Shown: positions 1 to 9,478, counted from the first letter of the stretch. The stretch: 64,000 nucleotides of DNA from Neobacillus pocheonensis (GCA_023702235.1 JAMQCR010000001.1:3038001-3102000), one strand, 5' to 3'. Translations and numbers: made by a program. The notes: generated by a model not told the origin, from the sequence alone.

Positions 1-82
1 TATATGAGAAAGATCCAATCCCAATCAACGACGCAGCAAGAATCACATTCGCTCCTTTTCCGATTCGCACTTTTGTATGCAT
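1..82 (-). CDS. Partial hypothetical protein, N-terminus only
   Basis: Only the first 27 codons are inside the window; the gene runs off the left edge. The start is fixed by an ATG at 80-82 with a perfect AGGAGG (plus-strand cctcct at 91-96) eight bases upstream. The visible peptide has a short basic head (HTKVRIGKG) and then a run of small and hydrophobic residues (VILAASLIGIGS), which could be a signal peptide or membrane anchor. I do not recognise the family. Confidence 0.5.
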   Translation of the reverse strand, partial: MHTKVRIGKGANVILAASLIGIGSFSY

Positions 83-203
83 CCTAGACTCCTCCTAAAA
101 AATACGCTATCTAAGTGGTTTTATGATTTTGGACTAACTGTACCATTTGATGCTTAACTTTTTCTTAATTTTCCTAAGAAAATATAACAATATTAATATA
201 AGA

Positions 204-230
204 AAAGACCCTCGCAATCGGGTCTTTCTT
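204..230. terminator. Bidirectional Rho-independent terminator
   Basis: Inverted repeat aaagaccc (204-211) / gggtcttt (220-227) with T-rich flanks on both strands. It lies between the left-edge gene and the 3' end of the aminotransferase gene, which it probably terminates. Confidence 0.75.
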
Positions 231-251
231 TCATTGGTTTTATTTTATTTT

Positions 252-1422
252 CTAGGCATGTATTTTAAGAAAATCATAAATCCGCTCGGCCGCCACTAAA
301 AGCTTTTCCGACGGTTGAACGAGGGCAATCCTTACATACCCTTCACCAAGTTTTCCAAAGGCATCGCCAGGGACGACAGCAACGCCTGCTTGGTCAATCA
401 ATTCAAAGGCAAATTCTCTCGATTTCCACCCATCAGGTATTTTCGCCCAAACAAACATCGTCGCAGGCGGCTTTGGTACTTTCCAGCCGCTTTTTTCAAG
501 TCCTGATATCAGAGCATCCCGGCGATTTTCATATACCTTAAGCTGTTCCTGAAGCGCGAGATAATCAGAAGTAAGTGCCTTTACAGCTGCTTTTTGAATG
601 GGATAAAAAATTCCATAATCAATATGAGATTTTAACGATCCGAGAATTTTGATTACTTGTTCATTGCCGACAACATAGCCTATTCGGCAACCTGCCATAT
701 TGAAAGTTTTTGAAAGTGAATTAAATTCAATACCGACTTCCTTTGCACCAGGAATGGACATAAAACTAATTTGCGGATGATGATCAAAAATCAATTCTGA
801 ATAGGCGAAATCATGGACCACCAAAATATTATACCGCTTAGCAAAGATTACTAATCTTTCAAAAAAACTCTTATCAGCTAATGCCGTTACCGGGTTACCC
901 GGATAACTAAGAATCATCATTTTTGATTTCTCTAAAACTTTTAGCGGTATATCTTCAAGAACCGGCAAAAAATTATTCTCAGCTAATAATGGCATTGGAT
1001 AGATTTCTCCCCCGGCAAGTGTTACATTAGCTTCATATATTGGGTAACCCGGGTCTGGAACTAAGACATATTCACCCGGATTAATAAGGGCGGTTGCTAA
1101 GTGTGCGGCCATCCTGTGAGCCCATAAGCTGAAGCACTTGTTTTGTAGGTTCAAGATCCACCGAATATCGTTCCTTGTAGAAATAACACACGGCATCATG
1201 GAATTCAGATATCCCCGTTAATGTATATCCATATTTTGTTTCATCACTTACGTATTTTACAAGGGTATCCACTACAAAAGGAGGTGGTGGTAAATCTGGA
1301 CTCCCTACGCTCAAATCGATGACATCTTTGCCATTTTTTATCGCTTCCTGTTTGCGATCAGCCACTTCTTGAAAGATACTAGAAGTTAATTCTTGGACTT
1401 TGTTCGATCCAACGAGATTCAT
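252..1422 (-). pseudogene. Class I/II PLP aminotransferase (LL-diaminopimelate aminotransferase-like), frame broken
   Basis: Two overlapping frames together give a complete ~390-residue fold-type I aminotransferase. The N-terminal part (to ~1110) has the substrate-entry segment DLSVGSPDLPPPP; the C-terminal part has VPDPGYPIY, the Asn of SYPGNPVTA, the Asp/Tyr of VVHDFAYSEL and the PLP lysine in SLSKTFNMAG, and ends in a normal C-terminus. The frames join at a GGCC (1107-1110) inside the expected MGSQDGLAHLAT stretch, where two bases seem to be missing. I start it at the ATG at 1422 because GAGGAG lies eight bases upstream. The sequence is closest to enzymes annotated as LL-diaminopimelate or succinyldiaminopimelate aminotransferases, but substrate cannot be fixed from sequence alone. 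Monocistronic. Probably a sequencing-induced break. Confidence 0.8.
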
Positions 1423-1573
1423 AGTCATGCTCCTCAATTGTTAATTTCAGTTATTGAAAATTCAGTCTCTTTTTATTTAAAAAAATAATTCAAACTCTAT
1501 TTTAACAAAATTTTTGTGTTTAATGAAATTTGAATTTAATCCTTTTAAAACTCACTATTAGAGACGAATATAA

Positions 1574-1600
1574 AAAAACCGGCCATTGTCCGGTTTCTCA
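1574..1600. terminator. Rho-independent terminator of the FMN reductase gene
   Basis: aaaaccgg (1575-1582) / ccggttt (1590-1596), with A-run on one side and T-rich sequence on the other, directly after the stop of the minus-strand flavin reductase gene. Confidence 0.75.
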
Positions 1601-1603
1601 TCA

Positions 1604-2152
1604 TTATATCCCTTTTGTTTTTTCAACCCAATTTACAAAATTGTTCATTACTGTATCTAAAAACTGAATGGTTGGTTCATGAGTTAATTTACCAAATTCA
1701 TCTAATTTATCTTGGACCCCGCCAATGAAAACTTCATTACCTGGAAGTGTTAGAGCTGCACAGCCAGGTGAATTCAAGATTTGACGAAGATGCATTTGCG
1801 CACGAGCTGTCCCTAAAACTCCTCCAGAAGCACCAACAATCATAACCGGCTTTCTAACCATCACTTTTTCTACCCTGGAAAACCAGTCAAGCGCATTTTT
1901 TAATAGTGCTGGAATAGAGTGATTGTATTCCGGAGTAGCAATTAAAATTCCTTCACTTGCTAATACCTTACGCTTGATTTCATTTACAACAGCTGGAGGG
2001 GTTAGCTCATCATCTTGATTGTACAAAGGAAGATTTTCGATTGGCAAAATTTCAATCTCTACTTTCTCTTTATATCTTTCCTGAATAAACGAAGTAATTT
2101 TTCTATTGTAGGACTCTTTTCGATTACTACCAACTAAAGCTACTATTCTCAT
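1604..2152 (-). CDS. NADPH-dependent FMN reductase family protein
   Basis: 182-residue flavodoxin-fold oxidoreductase of the NADPH-dependent FMN reductase/ChrR/azoreductase family, likely a cytosolic homodimer reducing quinones, azo dyes or metals with NAD(P)H through FMN. The FMN phosphate loop GSNRKESYN sits at residues 8-16 and the family signature PEYNHSIPALLKNALDW at ~74-91, followed by the GASGG loop. Length matches the family. ATG at 2152 is preceded by GGGAGG nine bases upstream. It is transcribed alone and has its own terminator. The true electron acceptor is unknown. Confidence 0.85.
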   Translation of the reverse strand: MRIVALVGSNRKESYNRKITSFIQERYKEKVEIEILPIENLPLYNQDDELTPPAVVNEIKRKVLASEGILIATPEYNHSIPALLKNALDWFSRVEKVMVRKPVMIVGASGGVLGTARAQMHLRQILNSPGCAALTLPGNEVFIGGVQDKLDEFGKLTHEPTIQFLDTVMNNFVNWVEKTKGI

Positions 2153-2166
2153 TTGTCATGACCTCC

Positions 2167-2894
2167 CTATCTTTTATGGTTTGTATTATAAACTAAATTC
2201 TGTTTAATACCACCATAACTGCTTGGAACGTTGTGATGTTCGCTATGGTATTTTTTTCGGAAAGACATAATCAGCGCAATTAGTGATAATAAAACAGCTA
2301 CCACAGATAAAATGGTGGGTAGTTGGTTTGTCGATTCCGTTGCTTTGGTTGGATTGGTCGAACTTGTCTTTTCATTAGTGGTCATATTCATATTCTGCAT
2401 AGCATGGTGATTAGTAGAGGTTGCCTTTACAATATCAGTTATGGAATGAGGGGTTTTAGCTTTTTCATCCCCTGTCCACTCAACGAAACTTCCATCTTTG
2501 TAATATTGATAGGCATCCCATGACGCTTTTGTTGCCTGAGCAGGATTTTTTGCTACAAAGACGAATTGTTGGAATTGACCAGGTAATATTCCTTCACCGG
2601 TTGCTTCAAAGGTAATCGGTTTTGCTTTTCCGCTTGAATCTTTTTCAGCAGTGTAATTCCAACCTGGAACAGGCTGATAGGACTCAATTTCTAATCCTGA
2701 AGGTACTTTCACTGTAACTTTCGTTGTTGGTACATCTTTTTCCACAGGAACTTTTAACGTATAGGGTTCCCATGCACCAGTAGTGGATGTGTTCGGCATT
2801 ACCGTAACATGGGCACTGGCTATACTTGAAAAGAAAAATAGACTTATTACTGTTGGAATGAAAATCTTGGAAATCTTTTATTTATTTTTAACAT
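2167..2894 (-). pseudogene. YcnI-like copper-associated DUF1775 protein, frame broken in the signal peptide
   Basis: The mature region is a DUF1775/YcnI domain: it begins right after a signal-peptidase site (..SIASA-HVTV), and the N-terminal His that would be exposed is the copper ligand known for the family. The domain (about 140 residues) is followed by a Thr/Asn/Ser-rich linker and a C-terminal membrane helix (TILSVVAVLLSLIALIMSF) with a basic tail, so the protein should be anchored outside the membrane. The signal peptide is readable only if one base is gained or lost in the AAAA run near 2877; the original ATG is then at 2894. In B. subtilis ycnI is with ycnJ/ycnK, but no such neighbours occur here. 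If the frame break is real, the protein would lack its secretion signal. Confidence 0.7.
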
Positions 2895-2919
2895 TATTCT
2901 TTTTTTGTGCAAAAAAAAG

Positions 2920-2943
2920 ACGCTCTCAAAGAAAAAGCGTCCT
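2920..2943. terminator. Terminator downstream of the SpoIIP-like gene
   Basis: gacgct / agcgtc inverted repeat followed on the minus strand by eight T residues, between the SpoIIP-like stop and the YcnI-like gene. Confidence 0.7.
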
Positions 2944-2969
2944 TCACATAAATGTTTATTCCGCTGTAT

Positions 2970-4130
2970 TTAAAAAGCTTTTGCATTTTTCTTTTCCCAA
3001 TAATATTGACTAAAGACATCCGCAAATGCATCCATTGCATTTTGCAATTCTTCTAAATTATTGTCAACTCCACCAACTTCAATTAAGATCGCTCTTGGTG
3101 AAAGGTCTTGATTATAAACACCATTCCCCAAACTTTTACTTTTCGAAAATATACCTCTACTTAATCCAGGGTATTTTTTTTCTACTGCAGCATGAAGGTC
3201 TTTGGCAAGTTGTAAGTTTTGTTTAAAATTAGGATTGGCTTCCCCGACAATAAAATCTAATCTAGCATAGCTTTTATTATTAATCGTTGTTGTCGTTATC
3301 TGCTTTCTTTGGGAATCCCTATGAATATCAATCGTAAATGTTAAATCCTTATCACTAGCCATGGCTTCCTGCACGGCCGCCCCTTGAATATTGATAAGCA
3401 TTATTGTAATTCCACCCTTTTTCCTGAAGCTTTGCGGTGGCATCAATCGTACTATGCTCCGAGCCAATTCCTTTGGCAGCCAAGTCTTTGGCTAACATAT
3501 CACCAACACCAACCACGTTTGCAGTATTGTTGGAACTGACTGCATCATCTGGGGAAGAAGATGATGTCTGCTGTAATAGTGGTAAATATGACTCCCAGCT
3601 ATGTGTATGATAAATATAGACTGTTTTCTTTCCATCTGTGGTCTGGCCAGGTGGTGTAGTTGTGTCGGTTTGGTTTGAATCGTTGTTCTGTAAGCCGTTT
3701 TGGGCCCTTCTCTTTGCTTTAATAAAACCTCCATGGGTGGAGAGGATTCAATCGGTACTGTGGTAATGTCGGTACCTTGCCCGGCAACCTGGATATTTGT
3801 ATTGAATTCTGAGAATCCCGGTAACTCTCTTTCAAAAAACGATTTGACATCATTTATTTTTATATTAGTTGCAATTTGAAAACCGACTTTTGTTAAAGGA
3901 ATATCCTTTATATCTTTATTATTTTGGATAAAATATTTATTTTCCGTTCCAAAGAAATACAAAAATAAATTATTTAAATCAGATGTTTCAAGAATCTGAC
4001 CCACTGATTCAGAAGACATTTTTACTGAAAGAATAGTGGTCATACCAGCTATTAATAAAAAAACAAAGAAAACAGATAACAATGCTCCATTAACTTGTAC
4101 GATTAGACTGAATTGACTGTTTTTTTTCAT
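2970..4130 (-). pseudogene. spoIIP: SpoIIP-like peptidoglycan amidase/endopeptidase, two compensating frameshifts
   Basis: Sporulation engulfment amidase family (SpoIIP, acting with SpoIID and SpoIIM on septal peptidoglycan). An N-terminal membrane anchor (residues ~10-35) precedes a ~100-residue linker; the catalytic domain is recognisable from VYIYHTHSWESYLP (zinc ligands His and Glu), IDIHRDS and a C-terminal EVGGVDNN. To read it one has to change frame near 3702-3707 (GGGCCC) and back near 3375-3378 (GGCC); both sites carry GGCC, and the outer parts are in the same frame, so the indels compensate. RBS aaggaggt precedes the ATG. The usual spoIIP lies after gpr; this copy stands alone and is therefore probably a paralogue. 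Broken or, more likely, mis-sequenced. Confidence 0.75.
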
Positions 4131-4265
4131 TTTACGTTACCTCCTTCTAGTAAATAGTTATGCACAACTATTACTAGATAGAAGTAACTTTATTCTATTT
4201 TATCTCTCATTTTGGAAATTTATCATTCTTTTAAGATTTAATTCTTCTAATCAAACTATTAGCAT

Positions 4266-5194
4266 TTATGCATTAATAGACTTTTTAAGTGATTCTAAAT
4301 TCTTATTCATTACTCCAAAATAGTCTAATCCTAGCTTTTGTTCTTCTTTCGTTAAGCCTTCAAGAGGATTTAACACTTCCGTTTGGGCCCCTATTTCGTT
4401 GGCTAAAGTTTGGCCACTTTCGAAGAGGTTAATCCTTCAAAATAAATAATTTTTATATTCTTTTTCTTTGTTAAGTCGGCTAATTCAGCTAATTTCGCCA
4501 ATGTCGGTTCCACGTCTGGAGAAAGTCCAGCGATTGGAATTTGGGTTAATCCATATTGTTTCGCCATATAACCGAAAGCAGCATGCTGTGTAACAAACTC
4601 TTTATGCTTGGCTTGAGCGATGGTTTGCTTGTAAAGCTTGTCTAAATTAGTAAGTTTCAATTTAAGTTCATTTGCATTTTTCTCATAGTTTTGTTTGTTT
4701 TTTGGGTCAGTCTGTTCTAATGTTTTTGCAATATTGTCAACCTCTTTTGCTGCTAACACGGGTGATAGCCAAACATGTGGATCCTTAGAAGCTTGCGAAC
4801 CATTGTCTCCTCCTGTGTCTGCATTCATTAGGTTGATGCCATTTGAAGCCTCAAGAACCTTTAAGCTTGATTGATCAATGCTCTTTAATACCTTTTCCGT
4901 CCAGGTCTCAAAGTAACGACTATTATAGATAAATACATCTGCATCTTGAATACTAGCCATATCCTTTGCCGTTGGCTCCCAATCATGCGGTTCTACACCA
5001 TTCGGAATTAATAGGTCAACATTTGCTGTGTTCCCTGCAACTTGTTTCGCAAAGAAATACATAGGATAAAAAGTGGTTACAATGTGAAGCTTTTTTGATC
5101 CTATGCTTTCAGTATTACCATTCACCTGACTTGCATTGGAGCAGCCACTTACTATCAGTAAGAACAAAATCATGGTTGCTATAAGTCTTTTCAC
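4266..5194 (-). pseudogene. znuA: Zinc ABC transporter substrate-binding lipoprotein (ZnuA/AdcA family), frame broken near the 3' end
   Basis: Extracytoplasmic Zn(II)-binding lipoprotein that delivers zinc to a ZnuBC-type permease. Signal peptide ends in the lipobox VSGCS (Cys 18). Metal ligands of the cluster A-I fold are visible: His in GVEPHDWEP, His in DPHVWLSP, His in VTQHAAFGY, and an acidic residue in YFEGL near the C-terminus. The frame stops early at 4403, but the next frame continues exactly with SGQTLANEIGAQTEVLNPLEG and ends at 4266, giving the expected ~310 residues. The break is at a GGCC (4412-4415). Start is GTG at 5194 with GGAGGGG upstream. No permease or ATPase gene is adjacent. 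Zinc control is supported by two Zur-like boxes upstream. Confidence 0.85.
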
Positions 5195-5223
5195 GTGCTA
5201 GTTCCCCTCCATTAAATAACCTT

Positions 5224-5244
5224 AAATTGGAATTATTACGATTT
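5224..5244. promoter_or_regulatory. Zur operator (box 1)
   Basis: The 21-bp site AAATTGGAAT-T-ATTACGATTT differs at two positions from the Bacillus Zur consensus AAATCGTAAT-N-ATTACGATTT. It lies 30 bases upstream of the zinc-binding lipoprotein start, where a repressor would block the promoter when zinc is plentiful. Confidence 0.75.
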
Positions 5245-5290
5245 ATAATTGATAAAGATATTTTTAGATTCAGAGAACAACTATTGTTTC

Positions 5291-5311
5291 AAATCGGAAT
5301 TGTTACGAATT
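5291..5311. promoter_or_regulatory. Probable second Zur operator
   Basis: AAATCGGAAT-T-GTTACGAATT, three mismatches to the Zur consensus, 46 bases upstream of box 1. A further partial half-site (ATCGTAAT) follows at 5314-5321. Tandem operators suggest cooperative zinc repression. Confidence 0.55.
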
Positions 5312-5489
5312 GTATCGTAATATGTTTTAAGGATAATGTCAATCATTATTTTAGCTATTAACTTTCAATAGTTGCATTATATTAAATTAATATCTAGTAG
5401 ATGACTTTCTCGTACTTGGCCTAATTATAGACAAGTAAGAATAAATCCAAATCAAATACGAATAATCTGTTCCTGAACTTCAAAAGGAA

Positions 5490-5520
5490 AAGGTCGCCCT
5501 TGTTTAGGACGACCTTCCTT
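5490..5520. terminator. Terminator of the nucleotidyltransferase gene
   Basis: aaggtcg (5490-5496) / cgacctt (5510-5516) with a T-rich tail on both strands, just after the stop at 5530. Confidence 0.75.
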
Positions 5521-5529
5521 CTATTTTGC

Positions 5530-6300
5530 TTAAGACCAAACTTCGTCAAGTATTTCTCTAAATAGACTATCTAATTGTGGAGTGAGGTCCGTTTTTGAAA
5601 TTCTCAACATTTTAGAATATTCTTCCATTCGGCTGATTTCTTCCTCTAGATAATCGTTTATAACCGTGAGCTTTGGTTCCAAGTTAAGTTCGTCCCCGCT
5701 GATTTTCCTTTCTAAAAGGGTGAGGATTTCCTGTTTAAGTAACCCATTTTCAAGGATCTTTTCGACTAATTCCTGAAATTTTATTGGCGGAATTGTGTTG
5801 AATCGTTCAATCCAGTTGCAGGCTAATAAGGGACGAAGCACATAAAAGTATTTCTTAATTTTCACTTGGTCATCTTGGAGATAGTCACGATAATTCCCCT
5901 TAGCCATATTTAAGTAATGATAAAGTGCTGATTGCGGTAAAAAAACTTGGTCTTGAATTGCTTTCATTTTATCCACTAAAGAAAAGGCTTGGTAATAAAC
6001 GATTCCAGAGTGCAGCCATTCCATAAGCGGAGGATTTGATTTATGAAATAAGCGAAGTGCTTTCCGAAGTTCCCATCCATTTATATCGAGGAGATTACTG
6101 ATGGGAAGTTCAATCACATCCCTTTTTTGTTCGATAGACAAGTACCAATCCTTATGATGCACATAAATAAAACGTACATCGTAATCACTGTCCTTTGAAG
6201 GAAATCCCCAAGCCCTGCTACCAGATTCCACAGCATAGCACACTTTAACATTGTACTCTTGCTCAATTTTTTTTATTTCCTCAATGATTTTCTCTTTCAA
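5530..6300 (-). CDS. Nucleotidyltransferase-domain protein (RlaP/YcgL-like)
   Basis: 256 residues. The N-terminus carries a Pol-beta superfamily nucleotidyltransferase signature, ESGSRAWGFPSKDSDYDVR (residues ~25-44), with the G-S motif and the two metal-binding Asp residues of DSDYD. The rest is mostly helical and resembles the RlaP-type family (predicted nucleotidyltransferases linked to RNA repair in some bacteria; B. subtilis YcgL is a likely relative). The start is TTG at 6300, supported by AAAGGAGA at good spacing. Substrate and partner are unknown. The gene is alone between two hairpins. Confidence 0.75.
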   Translation of the reverse strand: MKEKIIEEIKKIEQEYNVKVCYAVESGSRAWGFPSKDSDYDVRFIYVHHKDWYLSIEQKRDVIELPISNLLDINGWELRKALRLFHKSNPPLMEWLHSGIVYYQAFSLVDKMKAIQDQVFLPQSALYHYLNMAKGNYRDYLQDDQVKIKKYFYVLRPLLACNWIERFNTIPPIKFQELVEKILENGLLKQEILTLLERKISGDELNLEPKLTVINDYLEEEISRMEEYSKMLRISKTDLTPQLDSLFREILDEVWS

Positions 6301-6388
6301 TTGTTAAATCTCCTTTTAGGCTTATCGTATAAAAAGAATAAGCCCGATTTCAATAAGAATCGGCCAATTTATAAATTTCATAAATGTT

Positions 6389-6583
6389 TTAGGAAATTTT
6401 CTTTAACTCATCTGTCAACTGAAGAAACTTTTCCTTGTTTCCTTCTTGTAATGTTCTGTCGATTTCCTGACGGATTTTATCCCTGCGGAATGCAAGCAGA
6501 GCATCATTTAACACCATTTCTGCAATTAAAGAATCCTGGTTATCATCAGATTGTTGTGGTGAATTAAGTAATTTCTTTTCCAT
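6389..6583 (-). CDS. Small IDEAL-domain protein
   Basis: 64 residues. After a polar N-terminus, residues ~22-60 form the IDEAL motif region (VLNDALLAFRRDKIRQEIDRTL), a short helical module named after its conserved I-D-x-A-L/E-like pattern and found in several small Bacillus proteins, some thought to affect competence or sporulation regulators. AAAGGAG lies upstream of the ATG. A weak hairpin (ccgatt/aatcgg, 6343-6364) follows the stop. Specific role unknown. Confidence 0.65.
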   Translation of the reverse strand: MEKKLLNSPQQSDDNQDSLIAEMVLNDALLAFRRDKIRQEIDRTLQEGNKEKFLQLTDELKKIS

Positions 6584-6675
6584 CTGGAAATCAACTCCTT
6601 TAGTTTTTTATTATTATACTAATAATTATCTAAAAATTCAAATATTTAATTTGAGAAATTTTAAAAAAATTGAAA

Positions 6676-6727
6676 AATGGTGCCTGTCACCATTAAAAGA
6701 CACTTGTCCACATGTAGAGGACAAGTG
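6676..6727. repeat. Copy 1 of a small dispersed hairpin repeat (GGTG..CACC plus GTCC..GGAC)
   Basis: aatGGTGcctgtCACCatt is followed by a perfect 9-bp hairpin cacttgtcc (6701-6709) / ggacaagtg (6719-6727). Related elements occur at 8433-8492 and 22064-22117. It sits in an otherwise empty 250-bp intergenic region before a plus-strand hydrolase gene. Confidence 0.6.
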
Positions 6728-6833
6728 ATTTATACCAGTACTTTTTTTAAATTTTTTATCGGATTGTTTTGAAGTAATCATATACGGGGAACATTAAGTT
6801 AAAAATTGAAGATGAACAAGGAGGAAGGAATGA

Positions 6834-7664
6834 ATGCAGCAGACCGTTTTCACAGGATATAAGCCGGTAAAAAATATTAATGTTTATTATGAATTTTATC
6901 CTAACCAAACGTCAGCAAAAACCGTTATTTTATTACATGGATTTCTTTCTTCTAGTTTTACTTTTCGTCATTTAATACCTCTTTTAAACCAGGATTATCA
7001 AGTATTGTCTATAGATCTTCCACCATTTGGGAAAAGCGATAAATCAAATCGATACGAGTACTCATATAAAAATTTCGCCCAAACCGTCATCAAACTAATC
7101 GAGTACTTTGGATTAAAAAAACTGACTTTTCTAGGGCATTCCATGGGTGGACAAGTCGTACTTAATATTCTTCACCTTATGCCTGAACTTGCCGACAGAG
7201 CCATTTTACTTTGCAGCTCCTCCTATCTAAAAAAATCAAGGTTGCCGCTTATCATTACAAGCTACCTTCCCTATTTTCACCTGTTTGTGAAGTTTTGGCT
7301 TGAACGGACAGGTGTGAAAAAGAACCTTCAGGATACACTTTATAATCATTCATTAATAAATGATGAAATGATAAATGGATATTTACAACCTTTTTTGCAG
7401 GATGAGATTTTCGTAGCCCTTACGAGAATGATTCGTCATCGCGAAGGAGATCTTCCAGCACAGGTTCTTAATAATATAAAAACACCCTGTTTATTAATTT
7501 GGGGAGAACATGATAAATCATTACCAGTTCATATTGGTGAGCGGCTTCACAAGGATTTGGTTAACTCCAAGCTTATCGTATTAAAAGAAACGGGTCATGC
7601 TGTTCCTGAAGAACGTCCTAGGGAAGTTTATCAACATATAAAGAGCTTTTTGGAAATTAGTTAA
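6834..7664 (+). CDS. Alpha/beta-hydrolase
   Basis: 276-residue single-domain alpha/beta-hydrolase. Oxyanion region LLHGFLSS (~34-41), nucleophile elbow GHSMGG (Ser ~103), acid Asp in WGEHDKSLP and catalytic His in KETGHAVPEE are all present, so it should be an active esterase, lipase or C-C hydrolase; substrate unknown. No signal peptide. The start is chosen from AGGAGG at 6819-6824, nine bases before the ATG. Flanked upstream by a hairpin repeat; a weak hairpin aactg..cagtt follows the stop. Confidence 0.85.
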   Translation: MQQTVFTGYKPVKNINVYYEFYPNQTSAKTVILLHGFLSSSFTFRHLIPLLNQDYQVLSIDLPPFGKSDKSNRYEYSYKNFAQTVIKLIEYFGLKKLTFLGHSMGGQVVLNILHLMPELADRAILLCSSSYLKKSRLPLIITSYLPYFHLFVKFWLERTGVKKNLQDTLYNHSLINDEMINGYLQPFLQDEIFVALTRMIRHREGDLPAQVLNNIKTPCLLIWGEHDKSLPVHIGERLHKDLVNSKLIVLKETGHAVPEERPREVYQHIKSFLEIS

Positions 7665-7851
7665 CTGACAGAAATTGCTGCCAGTTTTAAGAAAAATATC
7701 AGATAGAAATTTTATGGGCACCATGGATTCCATCTTACATACTATAAAAGAAATATGTATTTACTTTTTAAGTGGCTTGTAAAAGATAGCAATCAATAAA
7801 TTCATATCCTCATCACTAATAAATTTGTTGAAGAGTAAGGTCCCATAGGAT

Positions 7852-8299
7852 GTGAAGAAAGTGAAGGATATTTGTGCATATGAACAGGACCTCCAAGTCA
7901 TTGAATCGATTCAACGAAACATTGATATAATTACAGCTGTTTTATTATTAAGCGGTCAGTTTACGATTGTTAGGTTAATCATTGATCCAGGAGGATTTGC
8001 CCTTTCAGTTGGAGGCCATTAACCGGGAGGGAAAGGCTAGAAGGTAAATTTGGAAATAAAACATTGAGTTTATTGCTCGACATTGGTGACATTCTTTTAG
8101 CAATCTTGTTGCTTAGCGATGAGATAAACGTGGAAGGAATCTTTATTGGACCGGGAAGATTTAGCTTAAATATAACTGGCCTATTTTTGGTGTCCCTAAG
8201 CATGAGCCTACTTTACCTGATATAGAAAAAGGATTCACCCAATTTCGTTGGATCATCAGCGACCATCTTGATTTCGATCCAGAATTAATTAGAAAATAA
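7852..8299 (+). pseudogene. Unknown protein made of two similar ~32-residue repeats, frame broken twice
   Basis: Reading through two frame changes gives a ~148-residue protein. Frame one (GTG 7852 to TAA 8022) covers an N-terminal helix and AVLLLSGQFTIVRLIIDPGG; the next frame covers LEGKFGNKTLSLLLDIGD and AILLLSDEINVEGIFIGPG; the third ends in KHEPTLPDIEKGFTQF and stops at 8299. The two hydrophobic blocks align with each other (A-[VI]-LLLS-x5-V-x2-I-x2-PG-x-F-[AS]-L-x3-GP), so the protein is an internal duplication. Both breaks fall at GGCC (8014-8017, 8178-8181) and one added C at each restores the frame and a GGP/TGP motif. I do not recognise the family; it probably shares a transcript with the small membrane protein that follows 18 bases later. 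Confidence 0.6.
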
Positions 8300-8317
8300 T
8301 CAAAAGGAAGTGTCTTT

Positions 8318-8434
8318 ATGGCTTTAACAGATTTCCCTACCTTCAGACCCTCTGAAGGTGGGATATTCTTAATGCTACTTTCCGTCACAATCTTTATCTT
8401 TTTCTTTACCCAAAATAAACCAACTGACAATTAA
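8318..8434 (+). CDS. Small membrane protein (38 aa)
   Basis: ATG at 8318 preceded by AAAGGAAG; 38 codons to TAA at 8432-8434. The peptide starts with a polar TDFPTFRPSEG segment and then one membrane helix (GIFLMLLSVTIFIFFF) with a polar tail QNKPTDN. It follows the repeat protein above by 18 bases on the same strand and is likely cotranscribed. Function unknown. Confidence 0.45.
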   Translation: MALTDFPTFRPSEGGIFLMLLSVTIFIFFFTQNKPTDN

Positions 8435-8492
8435 AAAAGGTGTCAGGCACCACAAGAAGACATTTGTCCCCCTACGGTGCACAACACCTTTT
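8433..8492. repeat. Copy 2 of the dispersed hairpin repeat
   Basis: GGTGtcagGCACC followed by a tTGTCCccctac segment; outer arms aaaaggtgt / acacctttt enclose the whole. Same layout as the copies near 6.7 and 22.1 kb. It also could terminate the converging transcripts on either side. Confidence 0.6.
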
Positions 8493-8511
8493 GATTGTCA
8501 TATTAAAGACT

Positions 8512-9478
8512 TTATGGAATCAATAATATTTTCCCTGTACTTTTTCGGCTTTCAAGTAATTTGTGGGCTTCAGCCCCATGGCTTAACGGGAAAGTAACGG
8601 CATCTGTTACTTTTATTTTCCCTTCTAAAATCCAGTCAAACAATTGTTTTGAACGAGATGCTCTTTCTTCGAAGGAAGTAAGCACATTCCATAGGTCTCC
8701 TCCGGTTAGTGTTTTGGAGGTGTCCATCAACATTCGTGGATCGACTGGAGCAGGGTCTCCACCGGCCATACCATAAAATACGACCGTTCCACCGATTCTA
8801 GTGGCATGAAAGCTTTCTGCCAGGGTGGAACCTACCGACTCATAAACCACATCCACGCCTCGGCCGTTGGTTACTTCTTTTACTTTTTCCTGCCATTGTT
8901 CATCATATAAAAATACAAAGTCTGCTCCAACTAATTTGCCAGCTTTGGCCTTTTTCTTTTGAAGAGGTTAAGCCTATAACCTTTCCGCCAAGCAGCTTGG
9001 TGATTTGAACGAGAAGCTGCCCAACCCCTCCCGCAGCAGCGTGGACTAGGACAAAGTTCCCTTCCTTTATCATATAACTATTCTTTGTTAAATAATGTGC
9101 TGTAAGTCCTTGCAATAATACTGATGCGGCCGTTTCAAAGGGTATACCTGTTGGTAATGGGATGGCCTTATCTAATGGAACTGCGACCAACTCTGCATTA
9201 GCAAAAGGAACATCTGCAAATCCAATACGGTCTCCTACCTTTACGTTTGTAACGGCTTCTCCTACCTGTTCCACTATGCCTGCACCTTCATAGCCCAATA
9301 TATATGGAGGTTCTCCGGCAAGATGATAATTCCCTTTCCTTCTGTATACATCTGCAAAATTCAAACCAATGGCTTTCATTCTCACCAATATTTCGTTTGA
9401 TTTAAACGCTGGATCAGATATCTCCTTGTAGTTGAGTACTTCTGGTCCACCAAACTTTTCAAAAACAAGTGCTTTCAT
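8512..9478 (-). pseudogene. NAD(P)H:quinone oxidoreductase (zinc-independent MDR family), frame broken
   Basis: Medium-chain dehydrogenase/reductase of the quinone-oxidoreductase type, ~320 residues when joined. The N-terminal GroES-like part begins MKALVFEKFGGPEVL and contains GLNFADVYRRKG and the GYEGAGIV motif; the cofactor fold has VHAAAGGVGQL (GxGxxG-type) and the second ORF resumes with GVDVVYESVG and ends ILLIP. The zinc-binding cysteines of alcohol dehydrogenases are missing, as expected for this subfamily. The frame changes at GGCC (8947-8950), where one extra G in the gene sense turns KEKAKAGKLVGAD out of frame. ATG at 9478 is favoured over an upstream ATG because the family starts there. 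Confidence 0.8.

Noticed and set aside
7979..8430. Two minus-strand open frames antisense to the two-repeat protein
   Set aside because: No RBS, low complexity composition, and the plus strand reading has internal repeats and sensible flanks.
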